Positions 17,468 to 27,312 are shown, counted from the first letter of the stretch. The stretch: 64,000 nt of DNA from an uncultured Muribaculaceae bacterium (GCA_910586565.1 CAJUIT010000002.1:1-64000); one strand, 5' to 3'. The notes: generated by a model not told the origin, from the sequence alone. Translations and numbers: made by a program.

Positions 17468-17758
17468 TCAGATGTTGCTGTAAAAGTCGATAGTTTCGCC
17501 TTCACCAACGGTGATGAACGCCTTCTTCCAGCTGTTGGTTTTGCCACGGAGAAGACCGCTCTTGGTGTAGCGCGATTTGTTTTTGCCACGGACAACGCAA
17601 GTGTTGACCGAAACTACCTTAACGCCGTAGAGTTTCTCGACCATATCCTTGATTTGGAATTTGTTGGCCTCGGGTGAAACGCGGAAGGTGTAGCGATTGA
17701 GCTTTTCGCTGAGCTTGGTAGCGGCTTCTGTAACGATTGGTTCAATAGTGAATTCCAT
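17468..17758 (-). CDS. rplW: 50S ribosomal protein L23
   Basis: 96 residues. EPIVTEAATKLSEKLNRYTFRVSPEANK is the conserved N-terminal half, and FYGVKVVSVNT-like sequence (LYGVKVVSVNTCVVRGK) the second. L23 is the docking site at the exit tunnel for trigger factor and SRP. 20 bases after rplD. Confidence 0.98.
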   Translation of the reverse strand: MEFTIEPIVTEAATKLSEKLNRYTFRVSPEANKFQIKDMVEKLYGVKVVSVNTCVVRGKNKSRYTKSGLLRGKTNSWKKAFITVGEGETIDFYSNI

Positions 17759-17778
17759 TCTTTGATTCCTCCTGCGGG

Positions 17779-18399
17779 TTAAAGTTTATTAATAACGTCA
17801 AGGCCACTTTCCGTGAGGACGATGGCATTGTTGTTGAGCAGCGCGTAAGTGTTAATGTCGGTGGCTGTCATGATGTTAGCCCCGGGCACATTACGAGCCG
17901 ACAAATATACGTTTTTATTCTGGTCTGCGAAAACCAACAGAAGCTTTTCGCCTTCGAGTTTAAGATTTTTAGTAAAATTTACAAAATCTTTTGTTTTGGG
18001 AGCCTCGAAAGTGAAGTCCTCAACAACAACAATCTTGTTATCCTGAGCCTTAGCCGAGAGAACAGATTTGCGTGCGAGCTGTTTGAGCTTCTTGTTGAGC
18101 TTGAAGCGATAGTCGCGGGGACGGGGACCGAACACGCGGCCACCACCTACGAGCACAGGTGAGTTGATGTCACCGATACGGCTGCCGCCGCCACCTTTCT
18201 GCTTGTGGAGCTTGCGGGTGGAACCGGAAACCTCGCTGCGTTCCTTTGACTTGTGAGTGCCCTGGCGCTGGTTAGCGAGATACTGCTTTACATCGAGATA
18301 TACGGCGTGCTCGTTGGGATCGATAGCGAACACCGCGTCGTTAAGCACAACCTTGCGACCGGTGTCTTCTCCTTTTATGTTATATACTGCGAGTTCCAT
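17779..18399 (-). CDS. rplD: 50S ribosomal protein L4
   Basis: 206 residues. The tunnel-reaching loop contains GTHKSKERSEVSGSTRKLHKQKGGG, and the globular part ends in VLTESGLDVINKL. L4 also represses the S10 operon in E. coli; whether it does here is unknown. Its start overlaps the rplC stop by one base, suggesting translational coupling. Confidence 0.98.
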   Translation of the reverse strand: MELAVYNIKGEDTGRKVVLNDAVFAIDPNEHAVYLDVKQYLANQRQGTHKSKERSEVSGSTRKLHKQKGGGGSRIGDINSPVLVGGGRVFGPRPRDYRFKLNKKLKQLARKSVLSAKAQDNKIVVVEDFTFEAPKTKDFVNFTKNLKLEGEKLLLVFADQNKNVYLSARNVPGANIMTATDINTYALLNNNAIVLTESGLDVINKL

Positions 18400-19016
18400 T
18401 ATTTCTCTATCATTACGATTGAACCTTTACTTCCGGGGATTGAACCCTTAATCATCATCACGTTGTGTTCGGGGATGATTTTGACAACCTTGAGGTTTTG
18501 AACGGTTACACGTTCGTTGCCTGTCTGGCCGGCCATGCGCATGCCCTTGAACACTTTTGCGGGGTAGGAGCAGGCACCAATTGAACCGGGAGCACGAAGG
18601 CGGTTGTGCTGACCGTGAGTTGCCTGGCCAACGCCACCGAAACCGTGACGTTTTACCACACCCTGGAAGCCTTTACCTTTCGATGTACCTACAATATCGA
18701 CGAAATCGTTTTCGTTGAACATCTCAACTGTGATAACGTCACCGAGGCCATATTCGCCATCGAAACCTTTGAACTCGGCCAAGTGGCGCTTGGGGGTAAC
18801 ACCGGCTTTCTTGAAGTGACCGAGTTCGGGCTTGGTGCAGTGCTTTTCTTTCTGGTCTTCGAAACCAAGCTGCAATGCGTTGTAGCCGTCAGTCTCAACA
18901 GTCTTAACCTGAGTAACCACACAAGGACCTACTTCGATAACAGTGCACGGCAGATTCTTGCCGTCGGCACTGAAAACGGATGTCATTCCGATTTTCTTTC
19001 CTAATAATCCTGGCAT
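18399..19016 (-). CDS. rplC: 50S ribosomal protein L3
   Basis: 205 residues. Starts MPGLLGKKIGMTSVFSADGK and has the signature KGKGFQGVVKRHGFGG plus HGQHNRLRAPGSIGACSYPAKVFKGMRMAGQ. L3 is a primary assembly protein near the peptidyl transferase centre. The 179-base spacer upstream contains a very stable GCCGCCGGC/GCCGGCGGC hairpin (19120-19142). Confidence 0.98.
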   Translation of the reverse strand: MPGLLGKKIGMTSVFSADGKNLPCTVIEVGPCVVTQVKTVETDGYNALQLGFEDQKEKHCTKPELGHFKKAGVTPKRHLAEFKGFDGEYGLGDVITVEMFNENDFVDIVGTSKGKGFQGVVKRHGFGGVGQATHGQHNRLRAPGSIGACSYPAKVFKGMRMAGQTGNERVTVQNLKVVKIIPEHNVMMIKGSIPGSKGSIVMIEK

Positions 19017-19195
19017 TTCTGTAGTTAGTTTAGTATTGAACTATGATTAGTTTATTCTTTTTCTTTTTGCTTTGATTGACCGGCTTGCTGCTGGCTGCCC
19101 GAGGCTCTCCCCTTCCGCTGCCGCCGGCCGGTTGCCGGCGGCTTGCGGGTTTTTCTATGGGGCGAGCGGCGGCCGGAGCGCGCCGAAGGTCGTTA

Positions 19196-19501
19196 TCACA
19201 CCTTGATTTCAACCTCAACACCCGAGGGAAGCTCAAGCTTCATGAGGGCGTCGACTGTCTTTGCGGTTGAGTTGTAGATGTCGATAAGGCGTTTGAATGC
19301 TGAAAGCTGGAACTGCTCGCGCGATTTCTTGTTAACGAAAGTGGAGCGGTTAACTGTGAAGATGCGCTTGTGGGTGGGCAGGGGGATAGGACCGCTGATA
19401 ACCGCACCGGTAGCCTTCACTGTCTTTACGATCTTCTCGGCCGACTTGTCGACGAGGTTGTGATCGTAAGATTTCAGTTTGATTCTAATTTTCTGGCTCA
19501 T
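19196..19501 (-). CDS. rpsJ: 30S ribosomal protein S10
   Basis: 101 residues. MSQKIRIKLKSYDHNLVDKS and the signature GPIPLPTHKRIFTVNRSTFVNKKSREQF identify it. First gene of the S10 block; here it directly follows fusA, without the tuf gene that sits between them in E. coli. Confidence 0.98.
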   Translation of the reverse strand: MSQKIRIKLKSYDHNLVDKSAEKIVKTVKATGAVISGPIPLPTHKRIFTVNRSTFVNKKSREQFQLSAFKRLIDIYNSTAKTVDALMKLELPSGVEVEIKV

Positions 19502-19546
19502 ATTGTTGTTTCGTTTTTTTATTGTTCAATAAGTCGGAGCGGCTTA

Positions 19547-21673
19547 TTATTTAATGAGGTCAACTCGGCCCTGGCACTCTGTGAGCACGTTCTTGGCAAT
19601 CGACGACGACACTTCAGAGTAGTGGGAGAAGGTCATTGTGGAGGTTGCACGACCCGAGGTGATGGTGCGGAGGGCGGTTACATAACCGAACATCTCGGCG
19701 AGGGGAGCCTGTGCCTTAACAACACGTGCGCCGCTGCGCGATGTTTCCATGCCTTCAACCTGACCGCGACGCTTGTTAAGGTCGGAGATCACGTCGCCCA
19801 TGCTTTCTTCGGGGGTAACGACTTCAATCTTCATGATGGGCTCCATCAGAACGGGACCTGCCTTTTCCGAAGCTTTCTTGAATGCCTGGATTGCGCAGAG
19901 CTCGAACGAGAGCTGGTCGGAATCGACGGGGTGGAACGAACCGTCGATTACGGTTACCTTGAGTTTCTCAACGGGATAGCCTGCGAGAACGCCGTTCTTC
20001 ATTGCGGTGGTGAAGCCTTTCTGGATTGAGGGGATGAATTCCTTGGGAATGTTACCACCCTTCACTTCGTCAACGAACTGGAGGCTGCCTTCGAAGCCTT
20101 CGTCGACGGGTTCAACGCGAACGATGATGTCGGCGAACTTACCGCGACCACCGGTCTGCTTCTTGAACACTTCGCGAAGCTCAACGGGCTTGGTGATGGC
20201 TTCCTTATAGGTAACCTGGGGACGGCCCTGGTTACATTCAACCTTGAACTCACGTTTGAGACGGTCGATGATGATGTCGAGGTGGAGCTCACCCATACCG
20301 GAGATAACGGTCTGGCCGGTTTCCTCGTTGGTTTCAACGCGGAATGTGGGGTCCTCCTCAGCGAGTTTCTGCAGACCCACGCCGAGCTTGTCGAGGTCTT
20401 TCTGAGTTTTGGGCTCAACGGCGATACCGATAACGGGATCGGGGAATTCCATTGCTTCGAGCACGATGGGGTGGTTTTCGTCGCAAAGGGTGTCGCCGGT
20501 GCGGATATCCTTGAAGCCTACGCCTGCGCCGATATCACCGCAGCCGATTTTCTCCATGGGGTTCTGCTTGTTTGAGTGCATCTGGAACAGACGTGAAACG
20601 CGCTCTTTCTTGTCGGAGCGGCTGTTGAGCACGTAGCTGCCGGCAACAACGTCGCCCGAGTAGACGCGGAAGAATGTCAGACGGCCTACATAGGGGTCGG
20701 TGGCAATCTTGAACGCGAGGGCGCACATGGGAGCCTCGGGAGAGGGCTCGCGGGTTTCAATCTGGTCGGGGTTGTCAACGGCGTGGCCTTCAACAGCGCC
20801 CGAGTCGATGGGGCTGGGGAGGTAAGCGCAAGCTGCGTCGAGCAGGCACTGCACGCCTTTGTTCTTGAACGACGAACCGCAAATCATGGGAACGATATCC
20901 ATCTTGAGGGTTGCGGCGCGGAGTGCGCGGCGGATTTCATCTTCGGTGATGGTGGAGGGGTCGTCGAAGTATTTTTCCATGAGAGCGTCGTCATATTCGG
21001 CGATTTTCTCAAGCATTTTGTCGCGCCATTCTTCGGCTTCGGCAACGAGACCTTCGGGAATTTCTTCCACGGTGTACTCGGCACCCATTGTTTCGTCGTG
21101 CCAGAAGAGAGCCTTCATTGTGATGAGGTCAACGAGACCTTTGAAGGTTTCCTCAGCGCCGATAGGAATCTGGATGGGGCAGGGATTAGCACCGAGCACA
21201 TCCTTAACCTGACGGCAAACTTCGAAGAAGTTGGCACCCGAGCGGTCCATCTTGTTAACGTAACCGATGCGGGGAACGTTGTATTTGTCGGCCTGACGCC
21301 AAACGGTTTCCGACTGGGGTTCAACGCCGCCTACAGCACAGAAAGTTGCCACAGCGCCGTCGAGCACGCGGAGCGAGCGTTCAACCTCAACGGTGAAGTC
21401 AACGTGCCCCGGGGTGTCAATAAGGTTGATTTTATATTTGTCGCCGGCATATTTCCAGAAGGTGGTGGTAGCGGCAGAGGTGATTGTGATACCACGCTCC
21501 TGCTCCTGCTCCATCCAGTCCATGGTGGCTGCGCCGTCGTGAACCTCGCCAATCTTGTGGGTAAGACCGGTGTAGAAAAGAATACGTTCCGAAGTGGTGG
21601 TCTTACCGGCATCGATGTGAGCCATGATGCCAAGGTTGCGGGTAAATTTTAATTGTTCGTCTATTTTAGCCAT
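19547..21673 (-). CDS. fusA: elongation factor G
   Basis: 708 residues; GTPase that moves tRNA and mRNA through the ribosome. G1 is AHIDAGKT (residues 18-25), G3 DTPGHVDF, G4 NKMD; switch I is in ERGITITSAATT. Domains II-V follow, including GMGELHLDIIIDRLKREFKVE in domain III and the C-terminal MFGYVTALRTITSGRATSTM. This is the full-length translational type located in the str operon between rpsG and rpsJ, not an extra paralogue. Confidence 0.98.
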   Translation of the reverse strand: MAKIDEQLKFTRNLGIMAHIDAGKTTTSERILFYTGLTHKIGEVHDGAATMDWMEQEQERGITITSAATTTFWKYAGDKYKINLIDTPGHVDFTVEVERSLRVLDGAVATFCAVGGVEPQSETVWRQADKYNVPRIGYVNKMDRSGANFFEVCRQVKDVLGANPCPIQIPIGAEETFKGLVDLITMKALFWHDETMGAEYTVEEIPEGLVAEAEEWRDKMLEKIAEYDDALMEKYFDDPSTITEDEIRRALRAATLKMDIVPMICGSSFKNKGVQCLLDAACAYLPSPIDSGAVEGHAVDNPDQIETREPSPEAPMCALAFKIATDPYVGRLTFFRVYSGDVVAGSYVLNSRSDKKERVSRLFQMHSNKQNPMEKIGCGDIGAGVGFKDIRTGDTLCDENHPIVLEAMEFPDPVIGIAVEPKTQKDLDKLGVGLQKLAEEDPTFRVETNEETGQTVISGMGELHLDIIIDRLKREFKVECNQGRPQVTYKEAITKPVELREVFKKQTGGRGKFADIIVRVEPVDEGFEGSLQFVDEVKGGNIPKEFIPSIQKGFTTAMKNGVLAGYPVEKLKVTVIDGSFHPVDSDQLSFELCAIQAFKKASEKAGPVLMEPIMKIEVVTPEESMGDVISDLNKRRGQVEGMETSRSGARVVKAQAPLAEMFGYVTALRTITSGRATSTMTFSHYSEVSSSIAKNVLTECQGRVDLIK

Positions 21674-21727
21674 TTTGGTGGAAATCTAAAAATCAGTAAT
21701 CAATGAAAAATGGTGGAAAACATGTGA

Positions 21728-22204
21728 TTAGAAACGGAAGTGGGCGAACGCGCGGTTAGCCTCGGCCATCTTGTGCATATCTTCCTTGCGCTTGAAGGCG
21801 CCACCCTGGTCATTGAAGGCGTCCATGATTTCAGCGGCGAGTTTGTCGCTCATGGTCTTGCCTCCGCGTTTGCGGGCGTAGTTGATAAGGTTTTTCATTG
21901 AAATCGACTCTTTGCGGTCGGGACGGATTTCGGTAGGTACCTGGAAGGTTGCGCCACCGACGCGACGGGATTTCACTTCCACCTGGGGAGTTACGTTCTC
22001 GAGGGCTTTTTTCCAGATTTCGAGAGCGGTTTTCTCTTCGTTCTGCATTTTCGACTTCACAGTTTCGAGTGCGGAATAGAAGATGGTGTAGGCGGTGTTC
22101 TTTTTGCCGTCATACATGAGGTGATTGACGAATTTCGTCACTTTCACGTCGTGGAACACGGGATCGGGCAAGATCACGCGTTTCTTAGGCTTAGCTTTTC
22201 TCAT
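21728..22204 (-). CDS. rpsG: 30S ribosomal protein S7
   Basis: 158 residues. MRKAKPKKRVILPDPVFHDV and KVTKFVNHLMYDGKKNTAYTI open the protein; the signature VGGATFQVPTEIRPDRK follows. S7 starts assembly of the 30S head. A 206-base spacer separates it from rpsL, with no known motif recognised. Confidence 0.98.
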   Translation of the reverse strand: MRKAKPKKRVILPDPVFHDVKVTKFVNHLMYDGKKNTAYTIFYSALETVKSKMQNEEKTALEIWKKALENVTPQVEVKSRRVGGATFQVPTEIRPDRKESISMKNLINYARKRGGKTMSDKLAAEIMDAFNDQGGAFKRKEDMHKMAEANRAFAHFRF

Positions 22205-22410
22205 TTTAAGTTTTAAGCGAAAAGATGTGTTTTTGCTTTTTCGTGGCTGGTGTCTTCTTCAACCCGCCCTCCGGCAGGTTTACTCAACCGTTGTCAGCTC
22301 CGGGAAATCAAAAACGCGGTTAGTGAAAATGTTTTTAAGATTGATTTCTCGTGGTGCTATTTAGTTACTTCACCCGGGGATGCCTCAAAGGCAAAATCGG
22401 CTCCCTCGGA

Positions 22411-22800
22411 TTACTTCTTAGCCGCACCGGCTTTCGGACGCTTGGCCCCGTATTTGGAGCGACGCTGAGTGCGGTCCTTGACACCGGAGGTATCGAGTGT
22501 ACCGCGAACGATGTGGTAACGCACACCGGGGAGGTCCTTCACACGACCGCCGCGCACGAGCACGATAGAGTGTTCCTGCAGGTTGTGACCTTCACCGGGG
22601 ATGTAGGAGTTAACCTCCTTGCCATTGGTGAGACGTACACGTGCAACCTTACGCATAGCCGAGTTAGGTTTCTTAGGTGTGGTAGTGTAGACGCGCACGC
22701 AAACTCCACGACGCTGAGGGCAGGAGTCCAACGCGGGCGACTTGCTCTTATCCACAAGGGTTTCGCGTCCTTTTCTTACTAATTGCTGAATAGTAGGCAT
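22411..22800 (-). CDS. rpsL: 30S ribosomal protein S12
   Basis: 129 residues. First gene of the cluster. The decoding-centre stretch TTPKKPNSAMRKVARVRLTNG and RGGRVKDLPGVRYHIVRGTLDT are intact, including the lysines (43/44 and 88) where streptomycin resistance changes usually arise, so it has the wild-type form. The C-terminus ends in a basic KYGAKRPKAGAAKK. Confidence 0.98.
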   Translation of the reverse strand: MPTIQQLVRKGRETLVDKSKSPALDSCPQRRGVCVRVYTTTPKKPNSAMRKVARVRLTNGKEVNSYIPGEGHNLQEHSIVLVRGGRVKDLPGVRYHIVRGTLDTSGVKDRTQRRSKYGAKRPKAGAAKK

Positions 22801-22967
22801 CTTAGTTAGTTTGATTTGTTACTTGGTTCTTTATTCTCTTTTGTTCTGTTTTCAAATTCAGAGTGCCTCGAAGAGAGCTCGCCAATACGCACATTTAGCG
22901 CACCCCATCATCCTCACCGTCAGGCGATTAGGATTCACCAGGGTACACGAGCCTCTGAAAAGCGTTG

Positions 22968-22999
22968 CAAAATTACGATATATTTTGCTAATTACCAAA
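22968..22999 (-). promoter_or_regulatory. promoter of the str/S10/spc/alpha ribosomal cluster
   Basis: On the minus strand TTTG (22996-22999), a 20-base spacer and TAATTTTG (22968-22975) match the Bacteroidota consensus in full. The start would be near 22961, giving about 160 bases of leader before rpsL. The -33 box overlaps the 3' end of the upstream acyltransferase-like gene. Confidence 0.8.
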
Positions 23000-23945
23000 T
23001 AATTTCATTGATATTTAACACATAGGAAACATAGTTCACACAGCGCCCTCCGAAGCCCGATTTCTGGCGCAGCAACCCCTCGTTGAGATAGCGGCCTCCC
23101 TGCTCGCAGGAGATTCCGAAATCAAACCAGTTTCTGTCGGCAAACAGCCCCACAAGATGATGGAACAGCAGCGGAAGCGCGCCGAGTTCTTTGCCGCGGG
23201 GCGACGATGCTATATATTGCGCATGAGCCACTTTCTCAGTGAGATACATCACCGTTCCTGCAAGCACCTCCCCCGCCGGGTCGCGAACTGCAAAAATCCT
23301 GATATTTTCGGGGAAGCGGCTCTGAAGCAGCTCCATTTCAGCGAGTGTGTGAACAGGCGCCACCCCATAGCGCGCCGACAGCACCTGCTCCAGAACAGGC
23401 CAGAAGAGAGGCAAGCCGCAATCGGCATCAACAACCAGCCCGTTTGCACGTGCCTTGCGCATGTTGCGCATGGCGTTGCTGTCGAACGGCACCGGGTTGC
23501 GCAAATCAATCGCCGACGACACCGAGCAGGTCTCAACCGAGGCTCCTGCCCGGAAGAGCGCATACACATCCTCCTCAGCCGGGCAACGCGCATAGATTGA
23601 GGGGATTGCCTTGTAGTGCAACCGTTTCACCCCCTCAACCGAAAGGAAATCGGTCATGGAGCGCCACACGCGCAACATCGCCGATGCGTCGAATCCTTTC
23701 ACCGGAGTGAGCCACCCGCCGTAGGTGAGCCCGCGGTGCGACCACAGCTCATCACCCTCCACGTTAGCCGGGAGCACCCCCACGAGACGTCCCGAATCAT
23801 AAGCCATCAGCGAGAAGTCCTCGAAACGGTGGGAGTGATAATCCATATAGTCGCGGTTGAGCAGAAAAGTGCCCTGGCGCGAAGCCTCCACAAAAGCGTT
23901 CCACTCACGGGCGCACGCGGGTGTGTATTTTTTTATTTCTATCAT
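22992..23945 (-). CDS. GNAT/FemAB-like acyltransferase family protein
   Basis: 317 residues from the ATG at 23945 (an in-frame TTG at 23966 would add 7 unlikely residues). The N-terminal MIEIKKYTPACAREWNAFVE and FLLNRDYMDYHSHRFEDFSLM match a Bacteroidota family annotated as GNAT N-acetyltransferases with a FemAB-type double fold. The C-terminal half has GTVMYLTEKVAHAQYIAS and DFGISCEQGGRYLNEGLLRQKSGFG. Substrate unknown; relatives often lie near envelope or polysaccharide genes, but the neighbours here (asd, rpsL) do not help. No signal peptide or membrane segment, so cytoplasmic. Confidence 0.75.
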   Translation of the reverse strand: MIEIKKYTPACAREWNAFVEASRQGTFLLNRDYMDYHSHRFEDFSLMAYDSGRLVGVLPANVEGDELWSHRGLTYGGWLTPVKGFDASAMLRVWRSMTDFLSVEGVKRLHYKAIPSIYARCPAEEDVYALFRAGASVETCSVSSAIDLRNPVPFDSNAMRNMRKARANGLVVDADCGLPLFWPVLEQVLSARYGVAPVHTLAEMELLQSRFPENIRIFAVRDPAGEVLAGTVMYLTEKVAHAQYIASSPRGKELGALPLLFHHLVGLFADRNWFDFGISCEQGGRYLNEGLLRQKSGFGGRCVNYVSYVLNINEIIW

Positions 23946-23963
23946 GTTGCGTGACAATTTCCA

Positions 23964-23980
23964 CAAAGTTACTAATTTTG
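23964..23980. promoter_or_regulatory. back-to-back divergent -7 boxes between the acyltransferase gene and asd
   Basis: The minus-strand box TAACTTTG (23964-23971) and plus-strand box TAATTTTG (23973-23980) are separated by one base. The plus box would give asd a leader of about 60 bases; the minus box would give the acyltransferase gene a leader of about 12 bases. A plus-strand TTG lies at 23947-23949 (spacer 23, a little long); no good -33 is seen on the minus side. Confidence 0.55.
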
Positions 23981-24048
23981 CATTGAAATTCCGCCCGTTG
24001 CGTGGCGACAGCGTTTCACACTATCAATCAACGACCACAACAAGAATA

Positions 24049-25062
24049 ATGAACATAGCAATCGTTGGCGCCAGCGGCGCCGTGGGGCAGGAATTGCTCC
24101 GCGTTCTCGACCAGACAGATTTCCCCGTCGATAACCTCACACTTTTCGGCTCGTCGCGCAGTGCCGGCCGCACCTACACCTTCCGCGGTAAAGAGTGCGT
24201 TGTGAAGGAACTCCGCCACAACGACGACTTCAAGGGGATCGACATCGCCTTCACATCGGCCGGAGCATCGACCTCGCGCGAATTTGCCGAGACCATCACC
24301 CGCCACGGCACTCTGATGATTGACAATTCAAGCGCTTTCCGCATGGACCCCGACGTGCCCCTGGTGGTGCCCGAAGTCAACGGCGACGACGCATTCAACG
24401 CTCCGCGCCGCATCATCGGCAACCCCAACTGCACAACAATCCAGATGGTTGTGGCGCTCAAGCCCATCAATGACCTCTCCCCCATCAAGCGCGTTCATGT
24501 GGCCACCTATCAGGCAGCCAGTGGTGCCGGAGCCACAGCTATGGATGAACTCGCCCACCAGTATGAACAGATTGTGCGCGGCGAAAAGCCCACCGTGGAG
24601 AAATTCTCGGCACAGCTCGCCAACAACGTCATCCCCCACATCGACGTGTTCACCGAAAACGGCTACACCAAGGAGGAGATGAAAATGCTCAACGAAACAC
24701 GCAAAATCATGCATGCGCCCGACATCTGCGTGAGCGCCATTTGCGTGCGCGTGCCGGTTATGCGCGCCCACTCCGAAGCCATCTGGGTTGAAACCGAGAG
24801 CCCGGTGAGCGTGGAGGATGCCCGCAAGGCATTTGCCGAAGCAGAAGGGGTGGTTGTCATGGACGACCCGGCCAACAAGGTCTACCCCATGCCTCTGGAT
24901 ATCGCCCACAGCGATCCCGTCTACGTGGGCCGTCTGCGCAAAGACCTCGCAAATCCCAACGGCCTCACATTCTGGACCGTAAGCGACCAAATCCGCAAGG
25001 GAGCCGCCCTTAACGCCGTGCAGATTGCGCACTACATTCTCTCACACCGCGACAAACACTGA
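24049..25062 (+). CDS. asd: aspartate-semialdehyde dehydrogenase
   Basis: 337 residues from the ATG at 24049; the frame is open upstream to 23857, but this ATG starts the NADP-binding fold MNIAIVGASGAVGQELLRVL. The enzyme makes aspartate semialdehyde for lysine, diaminopimelate, threonine and methionine synthesis. The catalytic Cys128 is in IGNPNCTTIQ, and a basic-His segment RVPVMRAHSEA holds the catalytic histidine. The TYQAASGAGATAMDEL stretch is the family's substrate loop. It is followed 39 bases later by the antiporter gene on the same strand. Confidence 0.96.
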   Translation: MNIAIVGASGAVGQELLRVLDQTDFPVDNLTLFGSSRSAGRTYTFRGKECVVKELRHNDDFKGIDIAFTSAGASTSREFAETITRHGTLMIDNSSAFRMDPDVPLVVPEVNGDDAFNAPRRIIGNPNCTTIQMVVALKPINDLSPIKRVHVATYQAASGAGATAMDELAHQYEQIVRGEKPTVEKFSAQLANNVIPHIDVFTENGYTKEEMKMLNETRKIMHAPDICVSAICVRVPVMRAHSEAIWVETESPVSVEDARKAFAEAEGVVVMDDPANKVYPMPLDIAHSDPVYVGRLRKDLANPNGLTFWTVSDQIRKGAALNAVQIAHYILSHRDKH

Positions 25063-25101
25063 ACCGCCCCGAGCGGCGCATAACCCTCAGCCCACACCTG
25101 C

Positions 25102-27279
25102 ATGATTCTTGCCGCCACAACAGCCCTGGTCACCAATCCGGTCACGATTTTCCTGATTGTGCTGGCCATCATTCTGTTCGCGCCGGTGATTCTCAACCGG
25201 CTCAAAATTCCACACATCATAGGGATGATTGTGGCAGGTGTGGTTGTGGGACCTTTCGGACTCAACATACTCGCCAGCGACAGCTCGTTTGCCATCTTCG
25301 GCCAGGTGGGACTTCTCTACCTCATGTTCCTCGCCGGGTTGGAAATCGACATGTACCACCTGCGCCGCAACCTCAGCCGCGGGGTGCTGTTCGGCCTCCT
25401 CACATTCTTCATACCGATGGTGATGGGGGTGCTTGCAAGCGTCTATGTGCTGCATGTGAGCTGGCTGACATCATTTCTGCTGGCAGCGATGTATGCCTCC
25501 CACACCCTGATAGCCTACCCTGTTGCGGCACGTTTCGGCATCACCAAAAGCCCCGCCGTGCTCATTTCTGTGGTAGGCACAATCATCGCCGTTGTGGGGG
25601 CGCTGCTCGTGCTTGCCGGAGCCGTCAACATCCACGACACCGGTGAATTCCAGTCGGGAGGGATGCTGTGGCTCTTCGCCAAACTCGCCCTCTACTGCCT
25701 CGCAGTGCTCTATGTCTACCCGCGGCTCACCCGCCGCTTCTTCAAGCTCTACAGCGAGAAGGTGACACAATATGTCTATGTGCTGATGATGGTGTTCCTG
25801 TCGGCATGGATTTCGGGCGCCATCGGACTCGAGCCGGTGCTCGGCGCATTCTTCGCCGGCCTGGTTCTCAACCGCTACATCCCGTCGGACTCCCCGCTGA
25901 TGAACAGCATCGAGTTCGTTGGCAACGCACTTTTCATCCCCTACTTCCTCATCGGGGTGGGAATGATGATTAACGTGGGTGTAATCACCCGTGGCGACAC
26001 CCTGTTCATAGCCGCCATAATGCTTGCTGTGGCTCTTGCGAGCAAGTGGATTGCAGCATGGATTGCGCAGAAAGCCTACCGCATGGATGCCTGCGACCGG
26101 CGCATGATGTTCGGCCTAACCACGGCCCACACTGCGGTTGCCCTCGCTGTGGTCACCATCGGCTACAACATGATTCTGCCCGACGGCAGCCGCATGATGG
26201 ACGAATCAATCCTCAACGGCACAGTGCTGGTGATTCTCGTCACCTGTGCAATCGCCCCCATCGTCACATCCCAGGCAGCCGCCCAAATCAAAATCAGGCA
26301 GTTGCAGGAAACCGACGCTCACCCACGGGCACATCGCCGTGCGAGCCGCACCCTTGTGGCCGTGGCCAATCCGCTCACAGCCGGGGCACTGGTGGAGATG
26401 GCCATGTTTATGCGCGGCCGACGCACCGGCCCCGATGCCCACCGCCTCTACGCGCTCCACGTGCGCAACGACAATTCCCCTGCGGCAAAAGCGATGGGAG
26501 AAAACGCCCTGCGCCTCGCCACAGCGGCGGCGGCAGGTGCCGACACCCCGCTCGCCACAATCGAGAGGTTCGACATCAACACCGTAACCGGCATTGTCAA
26601 CACCGCCCAGGAACGCGAGATTTCGGGTATCCTCCTGGGTATGCACCGCAAATCGACGATTATCGACAGTTTTCTCGGCGCCAAGATTGAACAGCTGCTC
26701 AAAGCAACCAACTGCATGGTGACCATCTCGCGGTGCTACATCCCCGTGAACACCGTCACACGCATTGTGGTGTTCGTGCCACGGAAAGCCGAATACGAAA
26801 CCGGATTCGGGCGCTGGGTGCTGGCAATGGGCAACCTCGCCAAGCAGGTGGGATGCCGCATAATTTTCTGCGCCGACACCGCTCAGCAGGGAATCCTGCG
26901 GCGGTTAATCAGCGAAACCGGTTTGGGCATACGTCATGAATATATCACAGTCGACGACAACGAGGATATGGTGCTGCTCACTAACCAAGTGCTCGACGAC
27001 GATCTGTTTGTCATTGTGGGTGCGCGCCCCAATTCGGTGAGCTACACATCATCGATGGTGGAGATTCCACAATTTCTACAGCGTTATTTCACGAGCAACA
27101 ACATCTGCATCATCTATCCCGAGCAGTTCGGCGCCGAAGCACCTCAATTCTCATTCACCGACCCGTTGGGTGCCGACATTACCACCACCCCGTCGCCCCT
27201 GTGGCAGGCTGTTCGGTCGCGCCTCCACCGCATCAATCTGCTGAAAAAGCGCATCACCCACCGCAACCGCCGGGAGTAA
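25102..27279 (+). CDS. CPA2-type cation:proton antiporter with C-terminal USP-like region
   Basis: 725 residues. The first 390 or so form about 12 hydrophobic segments of the Na+/H+ exchanger fold, including RLKIPHIIGMIVAGVVVGPFG, GLLYLMFLAGLEID and GLTTAHTAVALAVVTIGYN. The C-terminal part (about 410-700) is soluble and looks like two universal-stress-protein-like domains (SGILLGMHRKSTIIDSFLG and a second segment with VIVGARPNSVSYTSSM), a layout known in Bacteroidota antiporters. It probably exchanges Na+ or K+ for protons in the inner membrane and is regulated by the cytosolic part. The ion is not predictable. Confidence 0.85.
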   Translation: MILAATTALVTNPVTIFLIVLAIILFAPVILNRLKIPHIIGMIVAGVVVGPFGLNILASDSSFAIFGQVGLLYLMFLAGLEIDMYHLRRNLSRGVLFGLLTFFIPMVMGVLASVYVLHVSWLTSFLLAAMYASHTLIAYPVAARFGITKSPAVLISVVGTIIAVVGALLVLAGAVNIHDTGEFQSGGMLWLFAKLALYCLAVLYVYPRLTRRFFKLYSEKVTQYVYVLMMVFLSAWISGAIGLEPVLGAFFAGLVLNRYIPSDSPLMNSIEFVGNALFIPYFLIGVGMMINVGVITRGDTLFIAAIMLAVALASKWIAAWIAQKAYRMDACDRRMMFGLTTAHTAVALAVVTIGYNMILPDGSRMMDESILNGTVLVILVTCAIAPIVTSQAAAQIKIRQLQETDAHPRAHRRASRTLVAVANPLTAGALVEMAMFMRGRRTGPDAHRLYALHVRNDNSPAAKAMGENALRLATAAAAGADTPLATIERFDINTVTGIVNTAQEREISGILLGMHRKSTIIDSFLGAKIEQLLKATNCMVTISRCYIPVNTVTRIVVFVPRKAEYETGFGRWVLAMGNLAKQVGCRIIFCADTAQQGILRRLISETGLGIRHEYITVDDNEDMVLLTNQVLDDDLFVIVGARPNSVSYTSSMVEIPQFLQRYFTSNNICIIYPEQFGAEAPQFSFTDPLGADITTTPSPLWQAVRSRLHRINLLKKRITHRNRRE

Positions 27280-27312
27280 AACCCCGCGTAGCACCCTCTC
27301 CATCCGGCTTAA

